From Odobenus rosmarus divergens (lineage: Eukaryota; Chordata; Mammalia; Carnivora; Odobenidae), in the NCBI RefSeq assembly GCF_000321225.1, contig NW_004450467.1:18272-82271 (forward strand): 64,000 nucleotides of DNA. The letters run 5' to 3'. Shown in pieces: positions 21,091-31,572 of this stretch (the stretch's first letter is position 1; each line of letters starts with the position of its first letter). The translations under genes were made by a program, and so were the position numbers. The notes beneath the pieces were generated by a model. It was not told where the DNA came from and ran no database searches. It worked only from the letters and a program-made list of their open reading frames with translations.

Positions 21091-21233
21091 TGTCTCACCT
21101 TCACACTTCACTAAAAAGCAGTTTTTCCATTTTTTCTTTAATTTTCAGTGCTTACTGTATCCTGTTTAAGAAGTCTTTGCCTACCCCACACTTGTGAAGT
21201 TATTTGATATTTCCTTGCAGAAGCTTTATTGCT

Positions 21234-21391
21234 GGGATGCCTGGGTGGCTCAGTTGGTTTGAGCGTCTGCCTTCCGCTTGGGTTATGATCCCGGGGTCCT
21301 GGGATCTAGTCCCGAGTTGGGCTCCTTGCTCAGTGGGGAGCCTGCTGCTCCCCCTGCTTGTGCTCTCTCTCTCTGATGAATAAATAAATAA
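21234..21391 (+). mobile_element. Can-SINE
   Basis: First of three same-strand copies; head gggatgcctgggtggctcag. Confidence 0.9.
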
Positions 21392-21404
21392 AATCTTTAA
21401 TTAA

Positions 21405-21592
21405 GGGGCACCTGGGTGGCTCAGTTGTTAAGCGTCTGCCTTCGGCTCAGGTCATGATCCCAAGAGCCCCGCATCGGGCTCCCTGCTCAGTGGGAAGCCT
21501 GCTTCTCCCTCTCCCACTCCCCCTGCTTGTGTTCCCTCTCTCACTGTGTGTCTCTCTGTCAAATAAATAAATAAATAAACTCTTTAAAAAAT
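21405..21592 (+). mobile_element. Can-SINE
   Basis: Flanked by aatctttaattaa at 21392-21404 and 21593-21605, so it inserted into the tail of the preceding copy. Confidence 0.93.
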
Positions 21593-21619
21593 AATCTTTA
21601 ATTAAAAAAATAAGCTTTA

Positions 21620-21818
21620 GGGCACCTGGGTGGCTCAGATGGTTCAGCGTCTGCCTTTGGCTTAGGTCATGATCCCAGGGCCCTGGGATCGAATCCCGCA
21701 TTGGGCTCCCTGCTCGGCAGGGAGTCTGCTTCTCCCTCTGACCCTCCCCCCTCTCATGTGCTCTCTCTCTCTCATTCTTTCTCTCAAATAAATAAATAAA
21801 TAAAATCTTAAAAAAAAA
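21620..21818 (+). mobile_element. Can-SINE
   Basis: Third copy in the row, with a long (AAAT)n tail. Confidence 0.9.
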
Positions 21819-22328
21819 AGAAATGACTTAGTGGAGAGATGAAATACGGATTTTTAAATGATTTTTAATTAGTTTGCTTTTTGGCCATTGGACACCACTA
21901 TTTATAGCTCATTATATCAAAAGCATTTAATGTTCTTGTTGAAACGAAAATCTTGAGATATAGGGCCTTTTACACTATTACAAAGCAGTTGATAAAAAAA
22001 GACAACCAAATAATTTTCTGCAACCTAGATAATGCGTACCTAACTTCAAAAGTGTAGGGAGATATTTGCAAAGAAGAGACAAAGAAAAAGCGATTAGGAT
22101 GGGATAACACTGAAATTATGTGTATTTATTTTTAAATTGTGAGTCTTTACAGGTACGGAGTATCATTCTTCAACTCATACCCCCAGTGTGTAGTACATTG
22201 CTTGATACAGAGCTGTCAATGATAAATGTTTGCTAAATTTTAAATGAAAAATTGAGGGTGGAGGAAGTTTAGAAAGTAAAGCCTGAGTCGCGTTATGTCT
22301 GAGAAGAGGAAGTAAAGATTTGGATTTC
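21819..22328. other. Intergenic DNA without a recognised element
   Basis: AT-rich; nothing assigned. Confidence 0.5.
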
Positions 22329-22348
22329 TTCATATTCTAGCCCTTCTT

Positions 22349-22547
22349 TTTTTTTAAGATTTTATTTATTTATTTGAGACAGAATGAGAGAGAGAGAGGG
22401 AGAGAGAGAGCACATGAGAGGGGGGAGTGTCAGAGGGAGAAGCGGACTCCCTGCCGAGCAGGGAGCCCCATGCGGGACTAGATGCAGGGACCCCAGGATC
22501 ATGACCTGAGCCGAAGGCAGTTGCTTAACCGAGACACCCAGGCGCCC
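22349..22547 (-). mobile_element. Can-SINE
   Basis: Perfect 20-bp duplication ttcatattctagcccttctt at 22329-22348 and 22548-22567. The head has a small deletion near gcttaaccgagacaccc. Confidence 0.96.
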
Positions 22548-22679
22548 TTCATATTCTAGCCCTTCTTAATCCCGTATCAGAATTGGTATCTCTAATTCAC
22601 TGACATTTCCTAATCAAGCAGATTCTGCCAATTTTCACAGCCTTCTCGGGGAAAGGATTTTATTCTCTAGAGTCACCCT

Positions 22680-22696
22680 GTGGCGCCACCTGCCGG
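22680..22696 (-). promoter_or_regulatory. CTCF-like motif, minus orientation
   Basis: The minus strand reads CCGGCAGGTGGCGCCA, a good match to the CTCF consensus. It marks the upstream edge of the ABI1 CpG-rich region. Confidence 0.55.
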
Positions 22697-22780
22697 AGAT
22701 GTCGGGAAACTTCGCACTTAAACTTTCTCCCTGGGCTGTCCTTTACGCTCCTCCCCGTTCTGTTTCGAGGCTCCGCTAAA

Positions 22781-22789
22781 CGCATGCGC
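22781..22789. promoter_or_regulatory. ABI1: NRF1-like site CGCATGCGC
   Basis: Palindromic NRF1 core about 310 bases upstream of the ABI1 start codon. Confidence 0.55.
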
Positions 22790-22817
22790 TTTCGGTGGGC
22801 CGCTTAGACCGCGAGAG

Positions 22818-22841
22818 ACTACAATTCCCAGAAGACCATGC
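22818..22841 (+). promoter_or_regulatory. ABI1: ZNF143/SBS-like motif ACTACAATTCCCA
   Basis: ACTACAATTCCCA at 22818-22830 is the canonical left half of the ZNF143 site. A CATGC half follows at 22837-22841, a few bases further away than usual. Confidence 0.65.
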
Positions 22842-22890
22842 AAAGAAAAAAAATCCCGTGGTCGCGGGGAAGAGGAGGGAAAACGTGAGG

Positions 22891-22900
22891 TCTCGCGAGA
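22891..22900. promoter_or_regulatory. ABI1: TCTCGCGAGA palindrome
   Basis: Exact copy of the CGCG-box palindrome known from TATA-less CpG-island promoters, about 200 bases upstream of the ABI1 start codon. Confidence 0.7.
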
Positions 22901-23026
22901 GAACGGGATTGAGGCGGCTGCGCAAAGTGGGTGGAGCGGGGTGGAGAGAGTGAGGAGGAAGAGGAGGAGGTGCCGTCCCACAATACCAGGCGGGAGGGCG
23001 GTAGGCGGTTTGTATCCGGGCTGTGA

Positions 23027-23320
<294 letters not shown>

Positions 23321-23341
23321 TAATCTCAGCGGCTGCCTCAG

Positions 23342-23382
23342 CCCCAACCCCAACCCCAACCCCAACCCCAACCCCAACCCCC
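23342..23382. repeat. (CCCCAA)6 tract
   Basis: Six perfect CCCCAA units plus CCCCC lie about 120 bases after the exon 1 donor. The minus strand is (GGGGTT)n, with clear G-quadruplex potential. Confidence 0.97.
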
Positions 23383-23750
23383 AGCCGGGGAGAGCAAGTG
23401 GCCGGGCTGAGGGAGTCGGGCTGCGATACAGGAAGTGGCTGTGGTGGTTGAAACCGATAGAAGGGGAGAGAGAAAATGGGCGAGGGAACCCGGAGCTCGC
23501 CGCCGCCGCAACCCGGCGCCCCCCTTCGGGCTCGGCCCCCCGGGTCGCGCGCTGCCCTCGGCCGCCTTCCATTCGCTGGACTCCTGTGTGGGAGAGCCGG
23601 CTGCCCCTCGGTCCCGAGAGGGGTCTAGGACCGGGAGAGGAAAGGGCAGGGACGAGGCGCGGGGAGGAGCGGCAGAAGGGAGAGGAAAAGCGGGGTGTGT
23701 GTCGGGGGAGGGCGGGGTGGGGGCGATTATGTCAGTTCACCCCAGAGGGT

Positions 23751-26390
23751 GTGTCTTTTATTTATTTTTTAAAAAAATTTGTCATGAGTCACATTACGCA
23801 GACCTCCCCGAAGAGAGGAGGAAGCGGGTGGGGAGTGAGGGAGGGCGTGTAAGAGAAGTTAATCTCAAAATTCCTTTAATTGAAGGTTTGTAAATTTGCC
23901 TGGCTGTCCGTTTTCAAGTCGGGTTTTTTCCCCTCTCATCATTTTCACTTCCGCCCCACCATCGTGTATTCTAAAGGTTGTTAGGACTATCGTTATTATA
24001 AAACGTAAATTGTTCTTAACTACTTGGAAAAATATCTTTCTCTTCCCCAAAAGTTCTTGAACTGTTGGCTTTATAAGTAACTTAAAATAGAACGGTTGTA
24101 ACCGCCCGTTGCTTATTTTCTGAGGTTTTTCTCTTTCCGACCTAAGTAAATGCATAGAATATGAATCCAGATAGATTATCGAACATATTTAGTCCTAGGA
24201 CCATAAGATTAAATGTTATTGTAAATTTATTAGGGCATTCTTGAGCCCTTATGGCAGATTCTCGTTTGTTTTTATTTTAACGATTGAAAGTGATTTATGT
24301 TGTGGTAGTTTGGTTTGTAGATCTTTATTTAACTGGGTAAACCAACAGTTTGCTGTAGAAGCAAATAAAGAGCAGAGAGTCCTTTGTATCAATATAATGG
24401 CATCAAAAATTGTCTTGTTAGGATAAGACATAACCCAAACGTGTTTTGAAAGAATCGGGTTATTGCGATTCAGAACTTAAGTATTTATAGAAATGCCTCC
24501 CATGTGATTATCATTTTTAAGAACCAGTAGTTTTCTGTGTTGGCAAATGCTTTTATTTTTAGAAGGAGATACTGTTTTCAGAATATTTTGAATATTTCTC
24601 AATTTCCATATTAGTAAAATTCTATCTTCAGTATCAACAGTAGGAGTTTATCTCATAAACTTCTTCAAGCTTTTACTTTAGTAGGACTTGATAAACTTGT
24701 TGAATGCCCACCATGGTCTACTGTATTACTTGTTTTTGCAAACTTTGTAGTTAGCCTATTAAAAAAATATACTAAAATGTATAGGAACGTGAATATCGTT
24801 TTCAAAGAGAAAAGTGGTCTTGTAGTTTCGATGTTAACACATACAACTTGTATTCAACCTAACAGGAAAAGCCTTAAAATTGAGGTGAATCTCAATTTAT
24901 CCCCTGATAAGGCTGAAGGTTTTGAAGATTTTGAAAGTCAGAGTAAAAGCACAGGAAGTTAATTTGCCCCCAATCCAGAAAAGTCATTTCTTTGTAGAAG
25001 TCAGTAAATAAGTACTTCATAAAAAGGTGGCTTCTTTTGTTTTGCGTGTTGGGAAATCTAACAAATGTATGGTGTGGTAACTGCTATGTGTTGGCAAATG
25101 CAAACGTGTTTTAACTTGTCTGTCGACTACTTTTTTTTCAGGTAGTTGTGTGGTGTAAGGTTTTTATTTTTTTCCTCCCTGACCTTGTTTCTCTTCTCTT
25201 GCCACTATCATGTAGCTCTGAAACACTTTTAAACTTTATTGGTAATATTCCTAGTTAAGATAAATCATGGTATTTCTCCTGTAGTCTCTGTTAAACATGT
25301 TAGTACCATGGTGCCATAGCCATTGCCAGTGGCCCCAGATTGTTTTTGGTTGTTCTAAACTTGACACCAGTGAGGTATTCTGATTTTCCTGTGGTGGTGG
25401 TGGGGGGAGGGGGGAGATGAAATCCACACATACTGTTTATTTTAGTAGCTTTGAAACCTTGGGCAGCATGATGCAGGCTACTAACTGCCTTCCTGAGATG
25501 CTCAGGTGGGGTCAGGCTCAGAAAGGCTCAGAAGATGTTGGAGACTGTGGAAATTGATATAGTAGCTGTCTTTGTGACATGCTGTGCTGCTAACTTTGGT
25601 GCTGTGAATAGGAAACAAATAGTGCTAGAAATACCCATTTAGATGTCTTTTGAGATCTTTCTGTATCCTTTTTGTGACCCTGATAGGGTTATAACCAACA
25701 TCCTACGTAAACATGCCACCTCTCAGGGAAAATATGCAGTCACTTGTGTTTTGAGAATTTTTTATACCCAGGATGAGTTAATTTATTGCCTGGGTGATTT
25801 TTATTCTGAGAGTTCAATTTTCGTTTTGTTTTCCTACAGTTTGGAAGTACGGTTCAGCTCAGGTGAGTTGTTTAGCAGACAAGTTCTTTTGGCTGTAGTG
25901 CAGTTGAGCCTAGAGCACGTTCTTAGCTCGTCGGGTCCTGTTGACTTTAATTATTAAATTGTTTTATTAATAGCAAAACTTCTCAAAAGAGTCTATTATT
26001 GTAAAAAGGATGGGGCTTTTGAAATTGCTATGGGGAAATAATATTCAAAATATAAAATATTTTTTATAAAGACATGAGGAACAATCTTTGCCTTTTTCTG
26101 TCTTTAGTTTGGGTTTTTCTGGTGGGTCATGTCAAGGACAATACTCCTCAACTTGCACACACTCTTCTGGGCAGTTCTCTTTGCTCTACTTTAGGGTCTG
26201 TATTGCCTTTGTCATGGGAACTGTTTTGGGGAATAGGAAGGTAAGCTAAGTGAAAAGGAGTAGAAACTGCTTAAGAAAGGTTTCTCAGCATGCAGATTGC
26301 TAGATTGGGGAAAGACATACAGGTCTTCCATACAACTTGTTAATTTAATTTTTCTGCCTGGCATTTCCCCAATCAGAGCTACATTTGGGT
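23751..26390. other. Repeat-poor start of ABI1 intron 1
   Basis: No Can-SINE, L1 or LTR recognised in about 2.6 kb, the longest such stretch in the window. Open frames here are short and unconvincing. Confidence 0.6.
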
Positions 26391-26404
26391 TAACAAGTAT
26401 ATTC

Positions 26405-26621
26405 CTTTTTTTTAAATCTGGGACTTTTTTTTTTAAAGATTTTATTTATTTATTTATTTGTCAGAGAGAGAGAGAGAGTGATCACAAGCAGGGGGAGCAG
26501 CAGAGGGAGAAGCAGGCTCCCTGCTGAGCAAGGAACCCCATGCGGGACTCCATCACAGGACCTTGGTATCATGACCTGAGCTGAAGGCAGACGCTTAACG
26601 ATTGAGCCACCCAGGTGACCC
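26405..26621 (-). mobile_element. Can-SINE with double poly-T
   Basis: Flanked by taacaagtatattc at 26391-26404 and 26622-26635. The tail is split: a first T-run, then aaatctgggac, then a second T-run. Confidence 0.92.
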
Positions 26622-26997
26622 TAACAAGTATATTCTGAAGTCTGGGAGTATGAAGGGGATATCATCAGTGAGCTACTTAGTTTACCTTGTTTTCCTTTTT
26701 CCATGATGTTAGCTTATGCTCATTGCTCATTATGCACATTTGATCTTGGAAGGCAGGTAATTTTTGAGAAGGAATACTTTGGAGTAGGTAAAAGCTAACA
26801 TTTGTGATACTGTACAATGTATGCCAGTTATAAATAATGTCAATTATTACAGTAATTCTGTGATTTTCTTTTTTTTAACAGATGATCAGTCTGCAGTTCA
26901 GAGGCATCAAATACCTAGCCTAAAGTTCTGTATCTTGTATTAGACAGTGTCTGGAATCAAACCCAGATTTTCTGATTCCATATCCTCAGTGCCTTTT

Positions 26998-27193
26998 TTT
27001 TTTTTTAAAGATTTTTATTTATTAATTTGACAGAGACACAAGGAGAGAGGGAACACAAGCAGGGGGAGTGGGAGAGGGAGAAGCAGGCTTCCCGCAGAGC
27101 AGGGAGCCCAATGTGGGGCTCCATCCCGGGACCCTGGGACCATGACCTGAGCCGAAGGCAGACGCTTAACCAACTGAGCCACCCAGGCGCCCC
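26998..27193 (-). mobile_element. Can-SINE
   Basis: Flanked by tcctcagtgcctttt (26983) and tcctcagttcctttt (27194). Confidence 0.94.
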
Positions 27194-27274
27194 TCCTCAG
27201 TTCCTTTTAATGAATACTGACTGAATGGAGTATTTACCTCAGCATAGAGGATAAAAAGCTGGTGTGAAGAGGGT

Positions 27275-27470
27275 ACTATAATCGCTTCTATTTATTGAGT
27301 ACCTACTCTGTCATAGTCTTTGCTGGTTGATTTGTATTATCTTTAATCCTTACAAAAACTCTCCATGATAGGCAGTATTCTCACAGATGAGGAAATTAGA
27401 GGTCAGAAAAGTTAAATGAATTTTCTTTGATTATACAGTTAGTAATTGGCAGTCAGGTTTCTGCCTAACT
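27275..27470 (-). repeat. MIR fossil
   Basis: ttgtattatctttaatcctt and gatgaggaaattagaggtca follow MIR order in reverse. Confidence 0.7.
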
Positions 27471-27567
27471 CTGAGAGGCTCCACAGGCTACACTCTTACC
27501 ATATCACACTGTCTCCAGACTCAAATGAGTCTAGAACTCAAGAGACTAATTCAGAAATGTCATGGGA

Positions 27568-27780
27568 GGGCACCTGGGTGGCTCAGTCGTTAAGCGTCTG
27601 CCTTCAGCTCAGGTCATGATCCCAGGGTCCTGGGATCGAGTCCCACATCAGGCTCCCTGCCCGGCAGAAAGCCTGTTTCTCCCTCTCCCACCCCCCCGCT
27701 TATGTTCCTGCTCTCGCTGTGTCTCTTGCTGCCTCCGTCTCTGTCAAATAAATAAATAAAATCTTTAAAAAAAAAAAAAA
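27568..27780 (+). mobile_element. Can-SINE, first of a tandem pair
   Basis: Flanked by agaaatgtcatgggag (27553) and the same 16-mer at 27781-27796. Confidence 0.94.
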
Positions 27781-27796
27781 AGAAATGTCATGGGAG

Positions 27797-27975
27797 GGGT
27801 GTCTGGGTGGCTCCCAGTCGTTAAACGTCTGCCTTCAGCTCCGGTCTTGAGTCCTGCGTCAGGCTCCTTGCTCAGCGGGAAGCCTGCTTCTCCCTCTCTC
27901 ACTACCCCTGCTTGTGTTCCTGCTCTCGTTCTCTCTCTGTCAAGTAAATAAATAAAATCTTAAAAAAAAAAAAAA
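27797..27975 (+). mobile_element. Can-SINE, second of a tandem pair
   Basis: Starts directly after the 16-mer and ends at a third copy, agaaatgtcatggga (27976-27990). The head differs from its neighbour by ctcccagtcg, and about 30 bases of the head are deleted. Confidence 0.94.
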
Positions 27976-28259
27976 AGAAATGTCATGGGATAGATAGACT
28001 CTTGTTGGGCAAGTCTAGGAACCTAACATCTATTTAATCGTTTCTTCTGAGTTCCAAGTTGGAAATAGAAGAACAGGTATGTTTGTAATTTGGGGGCTTG
28101 CCTTCGTCACCAAAGTGCTGAATTACAGGAATCAGGCTAATTTTTCATTGAGCTTAGTGGATTCTTTTCCTTTCTATACATCCTTGTCTATTTTTTAAAT
28201 TTTGATTCAGCTTTGCCATTGTGATAAGAAAATCTGTAGAATAATTAGTGGGAGTTAAC

Positions 28260-28443
28260 GGGGCGTCTGGGTGGTTCTGTCAGTTAAGCTTTGCCTTTGG
28301 GACAGGTCATGATCTCCTGGTCCTGAGATTGAGTCCCATATTGGGCTCCCTGCTCAGCGGGAAGTCTGCTTCTCCCTCTCTCTCTGCCCCTCCCCCGCTC
28401 GTGTTTGTGCTCTCTCTCTCAAATAAATAAAATCTTTAAACAA
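28260..28443 (+). mobile_element. Can-SINE
   Basis: Flanked by attagtgggagttaac (28244) and attagtagaagttaac (28445). Confidence 0.93.
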
Positions 28444-28892
28444 AATTAGTAGAAGTTAACAAAAAAGTCTTGAAATATTATGACTACTTCTGATTTCCAC
28501 ATGAACTAGGTTCAGGTAAAGACAGTCAAAATGATTAAGGAGATTAGGATGGATTGGAAATGGTGTAATTCTTAGAATTGCGCTTTGCATTTTGAGTACA
28601 GCAGGGGCTAGTGTAATTAGAGATCTAGGTTGGAAATCTAAATGAATTAAATAGGCTTTTAGTAATGTACAGTGTGGTGACTATAGTTAATACTGAATTG
28701 TGCATTTGAAAGTTGCTAAGAGAATGGATCTTAAAAATTTTCACCACAGGAAAGAAGAAAAAAAATTTAACTGTGTGGTGATTGATGTTAACTAGATTTA
28801 TTGTGGTGATCATTTTGCAGTATATACAAGTACTGAATGATGTACATGTGAAACCAATGTTATGACAATTATATTTAAAGTAAATACAGGGC

Positions 28893-29076
28893 TTTTTAAA
28901 AAATACTTTATTTGAGAGGGACCGAGTGAGAGAGTACGAGTGGGGGAAGGGGCAGAGGCAGAAGGAGAAGCAGACACCCCCTTGAGCAGGGAGCCCCATG
29001 TGGGGCCTGATGCCAGGACCCCGAGATCACGATCCAAGCCAAAGGCAGACGCTTAACCAACTGAGCCATGTGCCCC
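28893..29076 (-). mobile_element. Can-SINE
   Basis: Diverged reversed copy; the head end is shortened to gagccatgtgcccc. Confidence 0.85.
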
Positions 29077-29187
29077 AGGACTTTATTTTTAAATTTTATT
29101 TATTTTTTCAAATCAGGGCTTTAGGTAATTTTATGGCAGATCCTCAATTAGTTGTTAGATGGATCTATACCATGCCACAACATGTTT

Positions 29188-29389
29188 GTTTATTTTTTAT
29201 TTTTTAAAGATTTTATTTATTTGCCAGAGAGAGACACAGCGAGAGAGGGAACACAAACAGGGGGAGTGGAAGAGGGAGAAGCAGGCTCCCCGCGGAGCAG
29301 GGAGCCCGATGCGGGGCTCGATCCCAGGGCCCTGGGACCATGACCTGAGCTGAAGGCAGACGCTTAACGACTGAGCCACCCAGGCGCCC
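29188..29389 (-). mobile_element. Can-SINE
   Basis: Flanked by ccacaacatgttt on the left (about 29175) and cacaacatgttt from 29390. Confidence 0.93.
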
Positions 29390-29407
29390 CACAACATGTT
29401 TATTAAT

Positions 29408-29660
29408 TGTGTCTCTATCTGTCAAATAAATAAAATCTTTTAAAAAAATTATTTATTTGACGGAGAGAGAGAGAGAGAGAAGTGAGAGAGGGAACACAGT
29501 AGGGGAAGTGGGAGAGGGAGAATGAGGGTCCCCGCTGAGCAAGGAGCCCGATGCGGGGCTCAATTCCAGGACCCCGGGATCATGACCGGAGCTGAAGGCA
29601 GACGCTTTACGACTGAGCCACCTAGGTGCCCCCAAAAAAATAAAATCTTAAAAACAAATA
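29408..29660 (+). mobile_element. Can-SINE 3' remnant split by a minus SINE
   Basis: Only gtgtctctatctgtcaaata and the tail remain on the plus strand. The tail is broken by the insertion at 29447 and resumes with aaaataaaatcttaaaaac. Confidence 0.75.
29447..29634 (-). mobile_element. Can-SINE nested in a SINE tail
   Basis: Complete reversed copy with a (GA)n stretch. Confidence 0.9.
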
Positions 29661-30208
29661 AAACTAATGTCCTCTTCTTTTTCTTTTTGTAACTTTAATG
29701 CTAGTGAGAACTTTACCTGTGGTGCTTTGATCTAGTCCTGATCTGTTTAGATCCTGAGTTTTAGCATGCTTGTGTCTTTTGGACATCCTAGTCCCTCAGG
29801 ATGATGACACTTTTTAATTCCTTCTTTGTGCTTCTGCTTCCTCCGTTTGGTTCTGATAGCTGAAGAATGCTAATACTTCTTGTAGTGGAAGAAAGGTATT
29901 TGAACGAATGGAGGTCTGATCTGTGGTTGTGGTTGGAATAACCCTACCATTTCCAATCCATCCTAATCCCAATTATTTAGAATAATCCTATTTATCTATC
30001 TTGAGTGAAATTTGACCTAGGAATTACATCTGTGAGTTAACAGACAGAAATATATTAGCCAGAAAGGAAGAGCACTAACATTGGGAGAAGAGGTTGAATC
30101 AAACATTAGATTATGTAGATGTAATTCCATAAAAATTCCATGTTGGTATGAAAAGTAAGTTTAAAGTAATAGTTAAATGCTAATTTAGGGGCATTAAAAA
30201 AGTTTGAA

Positions 30209-30345
30209 GAGTGCCTGGCTGGCTCAGTCTGAAAAGCACGTGACTCTTGATCTTACTCTTGAGCTCTGAGTCGTGGCTTTGAGCCCCATGTTGGCTATAG
30301 AGATTACTGGGGAAAAAAATAGAAAAAAAAAAACTTAAAAAAAAA
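30209..30345 (+). mobile_element. Short old-type Can-SINE
   Basis: Head without CT-rich body, then an A-rich tail. Flanks aaaaaagtttgaa and aaaaaagttcgaa match. Confidence 0.82.
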
Positions 30346-30532
30346 GTTCGAATTTTGGAGGAGTTGTATAGTTTTTCTAATGTCTTTTTGTGTCGATTTT
30401 GATCTCCATTGAAGTGTTTGATTTTAGAAGAAATAATAGTCAAACCCCAGAACTAGAAACTTTTTAGTCCCCAATTATTTATTAAGACACTATATCAAAA
30501 AATAAGGGATTTAAAAAAACATATAGCATTAA

Positions 30533-30659
30533 GGGGTGCCTGGGTAGTTTAGTCGGTAAGCGGCCAACTCTGATCTCAGCTCAGGTCTTGATCTCAGGGT
30601 CATGAGTTTCCAGCCCTGGGTTGGAGCCCAGCATGGAGTCTACTTAAAAAAAAAAAAAA
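30533..30659 (+). mobile_element. Short old-type Can-SINE
   Basis: Head, gcatggagtctacttaaa end and A-tail; flanked by tatagcatta and tacagcattg. Confidence 0.82.
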
Positions 30660-30714
30660 TACAGCATTGAGAAGATGAAAAATTTGGAAAATAGTAATTA
30701 TTGGATTTTATTTT

Positions 30715-30901
30715 AGTTTTTTTTTTTAAGATTTTATTTATTTATTTGAGAGAGAGAGAGATAGTGAACATGAACACGGGGATGAGGGAGAAGCAGACTC
30801 CTGCTGAACAAGGAGCCTGATGCTGTACTTAATCCCAGGACCCTGGGATCATGACCTGAGCTGAAGGCAGACGCTTAACCAACTGAACCACCCAGGCATC
30901 C
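30715..30901 (-). mobile_element. Can-SINE, train member 1
   Basis: Left flank tggattttatttt (30702). After the head, tggatttattt recurs at 30903. Confidence 0.9.
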
Positions 30902-30910
30902 CTGGATTTA

Positions 30911-30960
30911 TTTCATTTCATTTCATTTCATTTCATTTCATTTCATTTCATTTCATTTCA
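30911..30960 (+). repeat. (TTTCA)10 microsatellite
   Basis: Ten perfect TTTCA units, sense-oriented with respect to ABI1, at the tail side of a minus-strand SINE. Confidence 0.98.
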
Positions 30961-31132
30961 TTTATTTGAGAGCAAGAGAGAGTGAGAGAGAGCTTGAGCT
31001 GGCAGATGGAGAGGGAGAGAGACAGACTTCCCGCTGAGCAGGGAGCCCGATGCCGGGCTCCATCTCAGGACTCTGGGATCATGACTTGACCCGAAGGCAG
31101 AAGCTTAACCAACTGAGCCACCCAGGCGCCCC
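30961..31132 (-). mobile_element. Can-SINE, train member 2
   Basis: Its reversed tail is the TTTCA tract. It ends just before tggatttcatttttat at 31133. Confidence 0.9.
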
Positions 31133-31146
31133 TGGATTTCATTTTT

Positions 31147-31356
31147 ATTTTATTTTATTTTTTTAAAGATTTTATGTATTTATTTGACAGAGGGAGAGAG
31201 ACAGCGAGAGAGGGAACACAAGCAGGGGCAGTGGGAGGGGGAGAAGCAGGCTTCCCGCCAAGCAGGGAGCCCGATGTGGGGCTCAATCCCAGGACCCTGG
31301 GACCATGACCTGAGCCGAAGGCAGACGCTTAACCGACTGAGCCACCCAGGCGCCCC
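31147..31356 (-). mobile_element. Can-SINE, train member 3
   Basis: Flanked by tggatttcattttta at 31133 and 31357. Confidence 0.94.
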
Positions 31357-31572
31357 TGGATTTCATTTTTAAAGGAAATAGCTGATCTGATCATTTTAAC
31401 AGTAAACATTAATTCCTTAGAAAGAAGACTTGAAATTTTCTATTGAAGTTTTTTAGTGTTACCACTCTGTGTCAGCTGAAATAAGTACAGTTAACTTTGG
31501 ATCTACTAATTTTCTCTATTTACAAAATGAAGTTTTCTTAGAAATAGTTCGTAGTAAATTGAAGTTTGTGAA

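Noticed and set aside
23342..23382. CRISPR-like or true telomeric repeat
   Set aside because: A simple hexamer without spacers, and the unit is not the vertebrate TTAGGG.
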